Source: an uncultured cyanobacterium (GTDB lineage: Bacteria; Cyanobacteriota; Cyanobacteriia; PCC-6307; Cyanobiaceae). From it: a stretch of 9,351 nt of DNA. How positions within the stretch are numbered: position 1 is the first letter of the stretch; each line of letters opens with the position of its first letter. The notes below the pieces were generated by a model. That model was not told where the DNA came from. It did no database searches and worked only from the letters and a program-made list of their open reading frames with translations. The translations under genes and the position numbers were made by a program. Below are positions 1-7,153 of this stretch, piece by piece. The stretch lies in the NCBI GenBank assembly GCA_903928835.1, contig CAIYSK010000309.1, forward strand, positions 1 through 9,351. The letters are read 5' to 3'.

Positions 1-1929
1 CTGCGTCGCCAGCTGATGGAGGGACGGCGGGAGCGGCGCGATCGGCTGCAGGACCTGGTGCGGCGCTGTAGCGCCCTGCTGCAGGACAGCGTGGTTTCGG
101 AGCGCCACGGCCGCCCCGTATTGGCAGTTAGGGCGGGGGCAGCCAGCCAGTTGCCTGGCCTGGTGCACGACAGTTCGGCCTCGGGCAACACGGTGTTTGT
201 GGAGCCCCAGGCGGTGATCGCCTTGGGCAATCGCATCCGCGAGCTGGAGGGCAAGGAGCGCGACCTGGAGTTGGCGGTGCTCCGCGAACTGAGCGGCCTG
301 GTGGGGGCTGATGGGGAGGCCCTTGAGCTGCTGCAGTCGATTTTGGTGCGCCTGGATTTTGCCCTGGCCCGGGCCCGCTACGGCCAATGGTTGGGGGCCG
401 TGCGTCCCGAGTTGTCGAAGGAGCCCAACGCCGGCTTTGAGCTCAAGGATCTGCGCCATCCCTTGCTGCTGTGGCAGCAGAAGCGCGAGGGCGGCCACCC
501 CGTGGTGCCGGTCACCATCAGCGTGGGCGAAACCCTGCGGGTGGTGGCGATCACGGGCCCGAATACGGGCGGTAAAACCGTGGGATTGAAAAGTGTTGGA
601 CTCGCGGCGTTGATGGCCCGAGCTGGCCTGTTTCTTCCCTGTACCGGCTCGCCTCGCCTGCCCTGGTGCGCCCAGGTGCTCGCCGACATCGGCGACGAGC
701 AGTCGCTGCAGCAAAACCTCTCGACCTTCAGTGGCCACATTCGCCGCATCGCCCGCATCCTGGAGGCCTTGCCCGGGCCTGGAGCCTCCCTGGTGTTGCT
801 CGATGAGGTGGGGGCAGGCACCGATCCGGTGGAGGGTTCGGCCCTGGCCACGGCTTTGCTCAAACACCTGGCCGATCGGGCCCGGCTGACGATCGCCACC
901 ACCCATTTCGGCGAGCTCAAGGCCCTCAAGTACGCCGATCCCCGCTTTGAAAATGCCTCGGTGGCCTTCGATGTGGAGACCCTCTCACCCACCTACAAGC
1001 TGCAGTGGGGGATTCCAGGCCGCAGCAATGCCCTGGCGATTGCGGGCCGGCTAGGGCTGAGCAAAGCGGTTTTGCACCAGGCCGCCGCCCAGCTGGCTCC
1101 CCTCGGGGAAGGGGAGGTGAACCAGGTGATTGCGGGCCTCGAAGACCAGCGCCAGCGCCAACAGGAGGCGGCCGAGGAAGCCGCAGTCCTCTTGGCCCGC
1201 ACGGAGCTCTTGCACGAGGAGTTGCTGTTGCGCTGGCAGGAGCAAAAGGACCAGAGCGCCGAATTGCAGGAGCAACGGCGTCAGCAGTTAGAGCAGTCGA
1301 TCCGCAAGGGTCAGCAGGAGGTGCGCCGCATCATTCGCCGCCTGCGCCAGGGTGAGAGCAGCAGTGATCTGGGTGAAACCGCCCGCTTGGCGGGCCAGCG
1401 GCTCAAACGGCTGGAGCAGCAACATCGCCCCAGCCCGGAGCGCCGCGAACACCGGGGCTGGATGCCGGCCATCGGCGATCGGGTGCGCCTTTTGGCCCTG
1501 GGTAAGGCGGCGGAAGTCCTGGCGATTGCCGCCGATGGCCAGGAGCTCACGGTGCGTTGCGGGGTGATGCGCATGACCGTGGAGCTGGCTGCGATTGAAG
1601 GGCTCCATGGCGAGAAACCCACGCCCCCGGAGCCCAAGGTCCAGGTGCAGGTCCAGGGCAAGCGGGGCCTGGGCGGGCGCGGCCCGGATGTGCGCACCGA
1701 GCGGAACACCGTGGATGTGCGGGGCCTGCGGGTGCACGAAGCCGAGGCTGCGGTGGAGGAGCACCTGCGCAATGCCAATGGTCCGGTGTGGGTGATCCAT
1801 GGCGTGGGCACCGGCAAACTCAAACGGGGCCTGCGCCAATGGCTCGACTCCGTGCCCTATGTGGAGCGGGTCAGCGATGCTGCCCAGGGGGATGGCGGCG
1901 GCGGCTGCAGTGTGGTGTACGTCCAATAG
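1..1929 (+). CDS. mutS2: Endonuclease MutS2, 5'-truncated by window edge
   Basis: The reading frame is open from base 1 and ends at TAG (1927-1929), so the 642 codons seen lack the start; MutS2 is usually near 780-800 residues, so roughly 150 N-terminal residues lie outside. Seen in order: the MutS2 hallmark VHDSSASGNTVFVEP (about 169-213), Walker A GPNTGGKT (556-579), Walker B LVLLDEVGAGTD (about 790-825), the switch TTHFGEL (about 898-918), a Gln/Glu/Arg-rich coiled coil (about 1100-1440), a small KOW-like beta segment starting GDRVRLL (about 1474-1580), and a C-terminal Smr domain with VDVRGL and HGVGTGKL (about 1705-1920). MutS2 is not the mismatch-repair MutS: family members bind branched DNA and curb recombination, and in some bacteria split collided ribosomes, with nuclease activity in Smr. 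Which role holds here cannot be read from sequence. It converges on the ABC ATPase with a 24-bp gap. Confidence 0.95.
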   Translation: MRRQLMEGRRERRDRLQDLVRRCSALLQDSVVSERHGRPVLAVRAGAASQLPGLVHDSSASGNTVFVEPQAVIALGNRIRELEGKERDLELAVLRELSGLVGADGEALELLQSILVRLDFALARARYGQWLGAVRPELSKEPNAGFELKDLRHPLLLWQQKREGGHPVVPVTISVGETLRVVAITGPNTGGKTVGLKSVGLAALMARAGLFLPCTGSPRLPWCAQVLADIGDEQSLQQNLSTFSGHIRRIARILEALPGPGASLVLLDEVGAGTDPVEGSALATALLKHLADRARLTIATTHFGELKALKYADPRFENASVAFDVETLSPTYKLQWGIPGRSNALAIAGRLGLSKAVLHQAAAQLAPLGEGEVNQVIAGLEDQRQRQQEAAEEAAVLLARTELLHEELLLRWQEQKDQSAELQEQRRQQLEQSIRKGQQEVRRIIRRLRQGESSSDLGETARLAGQRLKRLEQQHRPSPERREHRGWMPAIGDRVRLLALGKAAEVLAIAADGQELTVRCGVMRMTVELAAIEGLHGEKPTPPEPKVQVQVQGKRGLGGRGPDVRTERNTVDVRGLRVHEAEAAVEEHLRNANGPVWVIHGVGTGKLKRGLRQWLDSVPYVERVSDAAQGDGGGGCSVVYVQ

Positions 1930-1953
1930 GCAAAACGGCCCAGGGCAGTTCGC

Positions 1954-3180
1954 TTAATGCAGGCTGGGCAGAATCGGCTCTGGATTCGGGGTTTGGGGCA
2001 AAGCCAAGGCTTCCCCGTCGCTATTGAACAGCCGCCAGCCGCTGGGATCGATGTCGAGGTGAATCGTTGAGCCAGGCGTCATGCGTTCTTCCGGCCCAAC
2101 CCGCACCTGAACCAGGTGGCCGCCGTCAAGCAGTTTGCAGGTGACCAGCTGTTCATTACCTAGGGCTTCGCAATGGCTGATCTCAGCGCTCAAGTTGCGA
2201 TTGGTGGCTGGGGCGAGGCGTAGGTGCTCGGGGCGCAGGCCGGCCGTAAGGGGCTCGCCGGGGTGTCTTGCCATGGCATCGCCCAAGGGGCCTGGAACGC
2301 TGAATTTTTTGCTGCCCAGTTGCAGTTGGCCTGCTCCGATCACCTGGGCAGGCAGCAGGTTCATGGGCGGGCTGCCGATGAATTGGGCCACGAAAAGATT
2401 GGCCGGCCATTGATACAGCTGCAGGGGCGTGCCCAGCTGCTGGAGCCGGCCACCATTGAGTACGGCAATGCGGTGGCCCATGGTCATGGCCTCCACCTGG
2501 TCGTGGGTTACGTAGAGCGTGGTGGTGCCAAGCCGCCGTTGCAGCTCCACGATTTGGGCCCGGGTGCCGGTGCGCAACTTGGCGTCCAGGTTGCTGAGCG
2601 GTTCATCCATCAGAAACACCGCCGGTTGGCGGGCAATGGCCCGGCCCAGGGCCACGCGCTGCTTCTGGCCGCCGGAGAGCTCCTTGGGTAGTCGCTCCAG
2701 CAGGGGCTCCAATTCCAGGGTGGAGGCCACCTCCTGAATGCGCCGTCCAATCTGCTCCTCGCGCTTGGAGGGCACCCTCAGGACCCTAGGCAGACCCCTG
2801 GTGGCGTTGTGCAGGCTGTCTTGCAGCTGCTGGAGGGCGGAACGCGGGCGGCTGCGGCGCAATCCAAAGCCGATGTTGTCCGCCACGCTCAGGTGCGGAT
2901 AGAGCGCGTAGCTCTGGAACACCATCGCCACGTCCCGTTGGGCAGGGCGCAAACGGCTCACGGGCCGATCGCCCACATAGATCTCACCACTGCTGGGCTG
3001 GTCGAGGCCTGCGAGGAGCCGCAGCAGGGTGCTTTTGCCGCAGCCTGAGGGACCCACCAGTACCAGAAATTCCCCATCGGTAATCTGCAGATCAAGCTGC
3101 TGCAAGACTTGTACCGGCGACCCCTGGGGCCGGCGGGGCGGGAAGGTCTTGCTGACTTGCTGGAAGCGAACCTCGGCCAA
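1954..3180 (-). CDS. Sugar-type ABC importer ATPase (MalK/UgpC family)
   Basis: With this start the protein is 408 residues and carries a full ABC ATPase: Walker A GPSGCGKST (43-51), Q-loop VFQSYALYPHLS (from 87), signature LSGGQ (168-172), Walker B VFLMDEP (188-194) and H-loop YVTHDQ (His226). The C-terminal third, beginning near FIGSPPMNLL, is the TOBE/MOI-type regulatory region typical of MalK and UgpC ATPases of carbohydrate, glycerol-phosphate or compatible-solute importers. It would sit on the inner membrane face and drive uptake, but no permease or binding protein is nearby, so the substrate is unknown. Start choice: no in-frame ATG exists. TTG at 3180 follows GGGAG by 5 bases and gives the family-like opening (M)AEVRFQQVSKTF; TTG at 3192 or 3213 would add 4 or 11 residues. 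Odd: about 30 extra Arg-rich residues (about 108-145) between Q-loop and signature motif. Confidence 0.92.
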   Translation of the reverse strand: MAEVRFQQVSKTFPPRRPQGSPVQVLQQLDLQITDGEFLVLVGPSGCGKSTLLRLLAGLDQPSSGEIYVGDRPVSRLRPAQRDVAMVFQSYALYPHLSVADNIGFGLRRSRPRSALQQLQDSLHNATRGLPRVLRVPSKREEQIGRRIQEVASTLELEPLLERLPKELSGGQKQRVALGRAIARQPAVFLMDEPLSNLDAKLRTGTRAQIVELQRRLGTTTLYVTHDQVEAMTMGHRIAVLNGGRLQQLGTPLQLYQWPANLFVAQFIGSPPMNLLPAQVIGAGQLQLGSKKFSVPGPLGDAMARHPGEPLTAGLRPEHLRLAPATNRNLSAEISHCEALGNEQLVTCKLLDGGHLVQVRVGPEERMTPGSTIHLDIDPSGWRLFNSDGEALALPQTPNPEPILPSLH

Positions 3181-3230
3181 ACCGGCTCCCAAGAGGGCTC
3201 TAGGTGGTCGCAATCCTAGGTTTGCTCGTA

Positions 3231-4229
3231 ATGCAATTCATTGATCAGGCCAGGATTGCCGTCAGGGCTGGCCGCGGCGGGGATGGAATCGTGGCTTTTC
3301 GCCGCGAGAAATATGTGCCAGCGGGCGGCCCATCGGGTGGGGATGGCGGCCGGGGCGCCGACGTGCTGTTGCTCGCCGACAGCAACCTCCAAACCCTGCT
3401 GGACTTCAAGTACAAGCGGATTTTTGAGGCCATTGATGGCCGGCGGGGCGGTCCGAACCGCTGCACCGGAGCGAGTGGCGACCACCTCGTGATCAAGGTG
3501 CCCTGCGGCACTGAGGTCCGAGATACCCGCACCGGCATCCTCCTGGGCGACCTCACCAACCAGGGGGATGAGTTGTTGGTGGCAGCGGGGGGTCGGGGTG
3601 GTCTCGGCAATGCCCACTACCTCAGCAACCGCAACCGGGCGCCGGAGAAGTTCACCGAGGGCAAGGAGGGCGAACAGTGGATGCTCCAGCTGGAACTGAA
3701 GCTTCTGGCTGAGGTGGGGATCATTGGCTTGCCCAACGCCGGTAAGAGCACCCTGATTTCGGTGCTGTCTGCCGCGCGCCCGAAAATTGCCGATTACCCC
3801 TTCACCACCCTGGTTCCCAACCTGGGCGTGGTGCGCAGGCCCAGTGGTGATGGCACGGTGTTTGCCGATATTCCGGGCCTGATTGCCGGGGCTGCCCAGG
3901 GGGCAGGGTTGGGGCACGATTTTCTGCGCCACATCGAGCGCACCAGGCTGTTGATCCACCTGATCGATGCCAGCAGCCCCGAGGTGCTCGAGGATTTAAA
4001 GGTGGTGGAGCGGGAACTGGCTGCCTACGGCCACGGCCTCAATGCCCGTCCGCGGCTGGTGGCCCTCAACAAGATCGAATTGCTCGATCCTGAGGAGTTG
4101 GCGGAGTTGCGCAATCAGGTGCAGGACCACGTGGGCCTGCCCGTCCATGCGATTTCAGCAGCCGCTTCCCAAAACCTCAAAGGGCTGCTGGATGCCGTTT
4201 GGCTCCAGCTGGGGATCCCCGATCTCTAA
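3231..4229 (+). CDS. obg: GTPase Obg (CgtA)
   Basis: 332 residues, a normal length for an Obg without a long C-terminal extension. The glycine-rich N-terminal Obg fold (about 1-158) begins [19 protein letters not shown] and includes [12 protein letters not shown]. The G domain has all motifs: G1 GLPNAGKST (166-174), G2 at FTT (191-193), G3 DIPG (213-216), G4 NKIE (280-283) and G5 SAA (309-311). Obg is an essential GTPase that associates with the 50S subunit and acts in ribosome maturation and growth control. ATG at 3231 is chosen because it gives the canonical N-terminus; an upstream frame extension to 3204 would add nine residues outside the family. No strong Shine-Dalgarno precedes it (only TAGG, ten bases upstream). 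It diverges from the ABC ATPase gene across 50 bp and converges on cp12 with a 12-bp gap. Confidence 0.97.
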   Translation: MQFIDQARIAVRAGRGGDGIVAFRREKYVPAGGPSGGDGGRGADVLLLADSNLQTLLDFKYKRIFEAIDGRRGGPNRCTGASGDHLVIKVPCGTEVRDTRTGILLGDLTNQGDELLVAAGGRGGLGNAHYLSNRNRAPEKFTEGKEGEQWMLQLELKLLAEVGIIGLPNAGKSTLISVLSAARPKIADYPFTTLVPNLGVVRRPSGDGTVFADIPGLIAGAAQGAGLGHDFLRHIERTRLLIHLIDASSPEVLEDLKVVERELAAYGHGLNARPRLVALNKIELLDPEELAELRNQVQDHVGLPVHAISAAASQNLKGLLDAVWLQLGIPDL

Positions 4230-4245
4230 GCCCCAGGAGGCTTAG
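4226..4245. terminator. Symmetric hairpin spanning the obg and cp12 stop codons
   Basis: CTAAGCC (4226-4232) and GGCTTAG (4239-4245) are perfect inverted repeats around a six-base loop CCAGGA. The left arm contains the obg TAA (4227-4229) and the right arm the cp12 TAA (read on the minus strand, 4244-4242). The position between convergent genes suits a shared bidirectional 3'-end hairpin. No run of T follows on either strand, so it is not a standard intrinsic terminator; RNA 3'-end protection is equally possible. Confidence 0.45.
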
Positions 4246-4460
4246 TCGTCGTAAACGCGGCACTCGGGGGCTTCGGGGTTGAGGTCGCAGTAGACCTCGA
4301 GGGGTGAGGGGTCGTGGCTGTCCTCGGGATGGTGCTCCTTGTACTCCTTGAGCCCTTGGAGCTCCTCCTCCAGGTGGCGAACCTTGGCCATATCGCCAGC
4401 TGCCCGGGCCGCCTCGATTTCGGATTGGTCCTTCTGGATGTGCTCGTCGATGTTGTTCAT
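4242..4460 (-). CDS. cp12: CP12, regulator of the Calvin cycle (picocyanobacterial form)
   Basis: A 72-residue acidic protein ending CDLNPEAPECRVYDD, the CP12 C-terminal signature. CP12 is a small redox-controlled protein of the cytosol: when oxidised in the dark it links NADP-dependent GAPDH and phosphoribulokinase into an inactive complex. The C-terminal cysteine pair (Cys58, Cys67), which in the family forms the disulfide that allows GAPDH docking, is intact. The N-terminal cysteine pair of canonical CP12, needed for classical PRK docking, is absent; residues 1-45 form a charged Lys/Glu-rich helix instead (for example HIQKDQSEIEAARA). As I recall, marine picocyanobacterial CP12 proteins share this form, so it looks like a lineage variant rather than damage. 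ATG at 4460 has no Shine-Dalgarno. It lies 114 bp downstream of the uup-like gene on the same strand and may be read with it or from its own promoter. Confidence 0.93.
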   Translation of the reverse strand: MNNIDEHIQKDQSEIEAARAAGDMAKVRHLEEELQGLKEYKEHHPEDSHDPSPLEVYCDLNPEAPECRVYDD

Positions 4461-4574
4461 TCGGATACCGGTTGGCTAAGACCGGAGCTCATCGCGGCCC
4501 ACCCTACGGGTGCTTCAAGCCCTTGGGGCTTTGTGTCCTCTGCTGCTGACCTGGGAGCACTCCAGCGGGCCGGT
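4461..4574 (-). promoter_or_regulatory. Structured leader/intergenic region upstream of cp12
   Basis: This 114-bp gap between the uup-like stop and the cp12 start contains several short inverted repeats. Read on plus coordinates they are CCGGT/ACCGG (4468-4472 and 4481-4485, 8-base loop), CACCC/GGGTG (4500-4504 and 4508-4512, 3-base loop), AAGCCC/GGGCTT (4517-4522 and 4526-4531, 3-base loop) and CTGG/CCAG (4551-4554 and 4562-4565). None is followed by a T-run on the minus strand. I see no clear -35/-10 pair for cp12 and no Shine-Dalgarno before its ATG. The region may end uup transcripts, form the cp12 5' leader, or both. Confidence 0.35.
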
Positions 4575-6485
4575 TCAGCTGGAGAGTTCGCTGAGCGCCA
4601 ACCAGCGCTCCTCGCCCGCATCGATTTGGGCACTAAGGCCGGCCAGTTCGGCGGTTAGGCCTTCCAGGGCGGTGTAATCACTACCTCCGTTGCCCAGCTC
4701 CTGCTGCACCGCCGTGCGGCGGGCCTCCCAGGCCGGCAGGTTGGCCTCGAGGCTTTCCAGCTCCCGGCTTTCCTTGAAGCTCCGGCGCCTGGGTTGGGTG
4801 TTGGTGGTGCCTGCTGGACTGGTATCGGCTGGGCTGGTTTTGGTTGGGTTGGGAGCGGGTTTGGGGGCTGGGGCCTGTTTGCTCGCGTTGGCTTCGAGGT
4901 AGGCGCTGTAGTTGCCCTCAAAGCGTTGGAGGGTTCCGGCCTCGAAGCTAAACAGCCGATCCACGGTGCGATCCAGGAAGTAGCGGTCGTGGGAGACCAC
5001 CACCACGCAACCGCGAAAATCTTCGAGGAAGTCCTCGAGCACGCTCAAGGTGTTGACGTCGAGGTCGTTGGTGGGTTCATCCAGCAACAGCACGTTGGGC
5101 GCTTCGATCAGGAGCCGGCACAAATGCAGGCGCCGCCGCTCACCGCCAGAGAGTTTGCCCACGGGCTGGTGCTGTTGGGCTGGCGGGAACAGGAAGCGCT
5201 CGAGCAGCTGGGAGGCATTGAGTTCCACCCCGTCCACCGTCACGCGGCTGGCGGCATCGGTGACCACGTCGATCACCTTGCGCTCAGGCTTGAGCAACAC
5301 ATCGCTGTGTTGGTCGAAGTAGGCCAGTTTCACGGTGGAACCAAGCTCCAGACTGCCGCTGGTGGGCTGCCGGCGCCCGGCGATCACCTCCAGCAGGCTC
5401 GATTTGCCCGCCCCATTGGGGCCAATGATGCCGATGCGATCTTCGGGGCTGAAGTCGTAACTGAACTGGCGCAGCAGGGTTTTCTCCTCCTCGCCCTCGC
5501 CAACGCAGACGCAGAGGTCTTCGGCCGTGATGGCGCGTTTGCCCAGGCGGCGGCTGGCCGTGGCCAGGCTGACCTGACCCTTGACTTGGCGCAGGGGGGC
5601 CTCTTGCATCGCCTCAATCCGCTGGATGCGGGCTTTTTGCTTGGTGCTCCGGGCCTTGGGACCCTTTTTCAGCCATTCCAGTTCCCGGCGCAGGGTGCCC
5701 TTGAACTTGGCGGCTGAGGCCGCGGCGGAGGCCTCTTCTTCGGCTTTGTGGCCGAGATAGGTGGCGTAGTTGCCCTCGTAATGGCGTGCTTCGCCCCGAT
5801 CCACCTCCACGATCCGCCGGGTGACCCGATCGAGGAAATAGCGGTCGTGGGTGACAAGCACCAGGGCGCCGCGAAAACGCTCCAGAAAGCTCTGCAGCCA
5901 CTCCACCCCATGGGCATCGAGGTGGTTGGTGGGTTCATCCAGCAGCAACACGTCGGGGTCGGCCACCAGGGCAGCGGCCAGGGCCACCCGCTTGCGATAG
6001 CCCCCGGAGAGGTCACCCACCCGCCGCTGACCATCGCTGATGCCCAGCCGCTCCAGCACTTCCTGGCACTGGTGCTCGAGATCCCAGGCCTTCAGGGCGT
6101 CCATGCGGCCCTGCAGATCGCCGAGCTGGGTCAGGAGGGCGGAATCATGGGGAGCGTCAGCCACAGCTTGGCTGAGCCCCAAGTACTGCCGCATCAGCGT
6201 CATTTTTTCGCCGCTGCCGGCGAACACCTCCTCGAGCACGGTGCGCTCTTCATCCAGCTCCGGTTCCTGGTCCACCAGCACCACCCGGGTTCGCGGCGCA
6301 CAGCGGCGGGAACCCTCACCCAGGGGCTCAACCCCTGCCAGCACCTTGAGCAGGGTTGATTTACCCGCCCCATTGGCGCCGATCAGGCCGAGGCGATCCC
6401 CCTCGCCGATGTGCAGGGTGAGGTCAGCAAACAGGGTGCGGATGCCGAAGTCCTTGCCCGCACCAACCAGGCTGATCAAACTCAA
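4575..6485 (-). CDS. uup: ABC-F ATPase, Uup-like
   Basis: 636 residues with two tandem ABC domains and no membrane segment, the ABC-F layout. Domain 1: Walker A GANGAGKST (36-44), signature LSGGY (159-163), LLLDEP (180-185), His213. The interdomain linker is charged (about 245-305). Domain 2: Walker A GPNGAGKS (355-362), LSGGE (445-449), LLLDEP (466-471), His499. A Pro/Ala/Thr-rich spacer (about 537-565) leads to a C-terminal coiled coil beginning RRRSFKESRELESLE (566-636), the region that marks Uup among ABC-F proteins. ABC-F proteins act in the cytosol on ribosomes; Uup is also tied to precise excision of transposons and to branched-DNA binding. The TTG start is set by AGGAGG seven bases upstream (6493-6498) and overlaps the stop of the DUF2301 gene as TTGA, which predicts translational coupling. 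The exact ABC-F subfamily is less sure than the family. Confidence 0.93.
   Translation of the reverse strand: MSLISLVGAGKDFGIRTLFADLTLHIGEGDRLGLIGANGAGKSTLLKVLAGVEPLGEGSRRCAPRTRVVLVDQEPELDEERTVLEEVFAGSGEKMTLMRQYLGLSQAVADAPHDSALLTQLGDLQGRMDALKAWDLEHQCQEVLERLGISDGQRRVGDLSGGYRKRVALAAALVADPDVLLLDEPTNHLDAHGVEWLQSFLERFRGALVLVTHDRYFLDRVTRRIVEVDRGEARHYEGNYATYLGHKAEEEASAAASAAKFKGTLRRELEWLKKGPKARSTKQKARIQRIEAMQEAPLRQVKGQVSLATASRRLGKRAITAEDLCVCVGEGEEEKTLLRQFSYDFSPEDRIGIIGPNGAGKSSLLEVIAGRRQPTSGSLELGSTVKLAYFDQHSDVLLKPERKVIDVVTDAASRVTVDGVELNASQLLERFLFPPAQQHQPVGKLSGGERRRLHLCRLLIEAPNVLLLDEPTNDLDVNTLSVLEDFLEDFRGCVVVVSHDRYFLDRTVDRLFSFEAGTLQRFEGNYSAYLEANASKQAPAPKPAPNPTKTSPADTSPAGTTNTQPRRRSFKESRELESLEANLPAWEARRTAVQQELGNGGSDYTALEGLTAELAGLSAQIDAGEERWLALSELSS
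4846..4873 (+). other. Canonical G-quadruplex motif inside uup (template strand)
   Basis: Plus-strand G-tracts lie at 4846-4848, 4851-4853, 4857-4859, 4863-4867 and 4870-4873, separated by TT, AGC, TTT and CT. This fits G3+N1-7 repeated four times with one spare tract. It sits on the template strand of the uup-like gene, opposite the Pro/Ala/Thr-rich spacer codons, so the mRNA is C-rich here. It may arise simply from CCC-type proline codons; whether it folds is unknown. Confidence 0.6.
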
Positions 6486-7144
6486 AGGGTGGCCTCCTGT
6501 TGGGCCTTGAGGTGGGCAAAAACACTTTTGTCGCCCACATCAGCCGCTGCTGGCATGGGGAACTTGCGCAGACATAACACCAGCATGAGGGCCGTTTCAA
6601 AACCAAGGATTTGGAGGCACAGAAGGGGGCTCAGCAGCCCCAGCCAATAGCCCAACAGGGCGAGGGGCAGCAGCAGGGTGATCCCGATCGCCTCAGCCCG
6701 GCGAAAACAGAAAAACTCCTTGAAACCAATGCCCGCAAGGGCTGCAAAGAAGGGTCCAATCGCCAGCACCCACAGCCTCTGGTCTTCCATGGCCGGCAGC
6801 ATGGCGTCTGGACCGGCCTGCCAGGCCAAGGCCAGCCAACCCAGGCAGCCCACCAGCCAAAACAGTTGCAGGGCCTGGTGCAACGGTTTGAGATAGATGT
6901 GAATCCAGCGCAGGGCCAGGCCCAGGCCCAGGGCCATCACGATCAGCCAGGGCCAGAGGCCGCTGGGCCCAAGGCTGCGGAGCTGGAGCAGGAGTCCCAG
7001 TTGGCCGAGGGCAACGGCGGTGAGGGCCAGCCGGTAGCCAAGCACCTCCCGCCGGTCTTGGGCCTCAATGCGAAAGGGGCCATAGACCCCCTCGTAGACG
7101 GGGTCTTCCATCAGGGAATCTCTCATTGGATCACCATGGCTCAT
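6482..7144 (-). CDS. DUF2301 integral membrane protein
   Basis: 220 residues. After a soluble N-terminus containing DPVYEGVYGPFRIEAQDR, the protein has about six hydrophobic segments (roughly 37-56, 62-83, 89-109, 122-142, 152-170 and 171-192) and a short polar tail. The opening and the conserved GIGFKEFFCF stretch (138-147) resemble the DUF2301 family, found mainly in cyanobacteria and some other bacteria; no biochemical function is known to me. The stop overlaps the uup-like start by four bases, and the start lies 21 bases after the GST stop, so it is the middle gene of a three-gene run. ATG at 7144 has an unusually long match to the 16S anti-Shine-Dalgarno. A second in-frame ATG six codons on (7126) follows a copy of part of that site, so two start points are possible; a third ATG lies at 7111. 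Confidence 0.85.
   Translation of the reverse strand: MSHGDPMRDSLMEDPVYEGVYGPFRIEAQDRREVLGYRLALTAVALGQLGLLLQLRSLGPSGLWPWLIVMALGLGLALRWIHIYLKPLHQALQLFWLVGCLGWLALAWQAGPDAMLPAMEDQRLWVLAIGPFFAALAGIGFKEFFCFRRAEAIGITLLLPLALLGYWLGLLSPLLCLQILGFETALMLVLCLRKFPMPAAADVGDKSVFAHLKAQQEATL
6493..6498 (-). promoter_or_regulatory. Shine-Dalgarno fixing the TTG start of uup
   Basis: The minus strand reads AGGAGG here, seven bases before TTG (6485-6483). The site lies inside the last codons of the DUF2301 gene, which supports the non-ATG start and coupled translation. Confidence 0.85.
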
Positions 7145-7153
7145 TGGATCACC
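7122..7153 (-). repeat. Tandem direct repeat duplicating the DUF2301 start region
   Basis: CTCATTGGATCACC occurs at 7122-7135 and 7140-7153, a 14-bp perfect repeat with an 18-bp period. On the coding (minus) strand each copy reads GGTGATCCAATGAG, so both the ATG and the sequence before it are duplicated in frame, producing the N-terminal residues MSHGDP followed by a second Met. An 18-bp unit keeps the frame and gives two potential starts. Confidence 0.9.

Noticed and set aside
1288..1926. Antisense frame (212 codons) in the mutS2 3' end
   Set aside because: It covers the Smr and KOW-like coding region exactly; low-complexity His/Ala/Pro/Arg content, no motif.
3181..3230. Divergent promoter pair between the ABC ATPase gene and obg
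   Set aside because: The 50-bp gap has the palindrome CCTAGG (3215-3220) but no convincing -35/-10 set for either direction.
3321..3360. Second G-quadruplex candidate in obg
   Set aside because: The G-tracts are separated by loops of about nine bases, outside the usual limit; explained by the glycine-rich Obg coding sequence.
3216..3959. Antisense frame (247 codons) within obg
   Set aside because: It is the shadow of an intact, strongly conserved Obg gene; no recognisable domain.
4461..4574. Possible tRNA or small RNA gene between uup and cp12
   Set aside because: The short stems do not assemble into a cloverleaf, there is no T-loop consensus, and no promoter or terminator frames an RNA gene; kept only as a structured leader.
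4794..5717. Long open frame (307 codons) antisense to uup
   Set aside because: It lies fully inside a clear ABC-F gene, and its composition (Gly/Gln/His/Leu-rich) is what the reverse strand of GC-rich coding DNA gives; no family motif or ribosome site was seen.
5748..6359. Frame of 203 codons on + opposite the first ABC domain of uup
   Set aside because: Shadow of the uup gene; GC-rich third positions on the coding strand explain the lack of stops.
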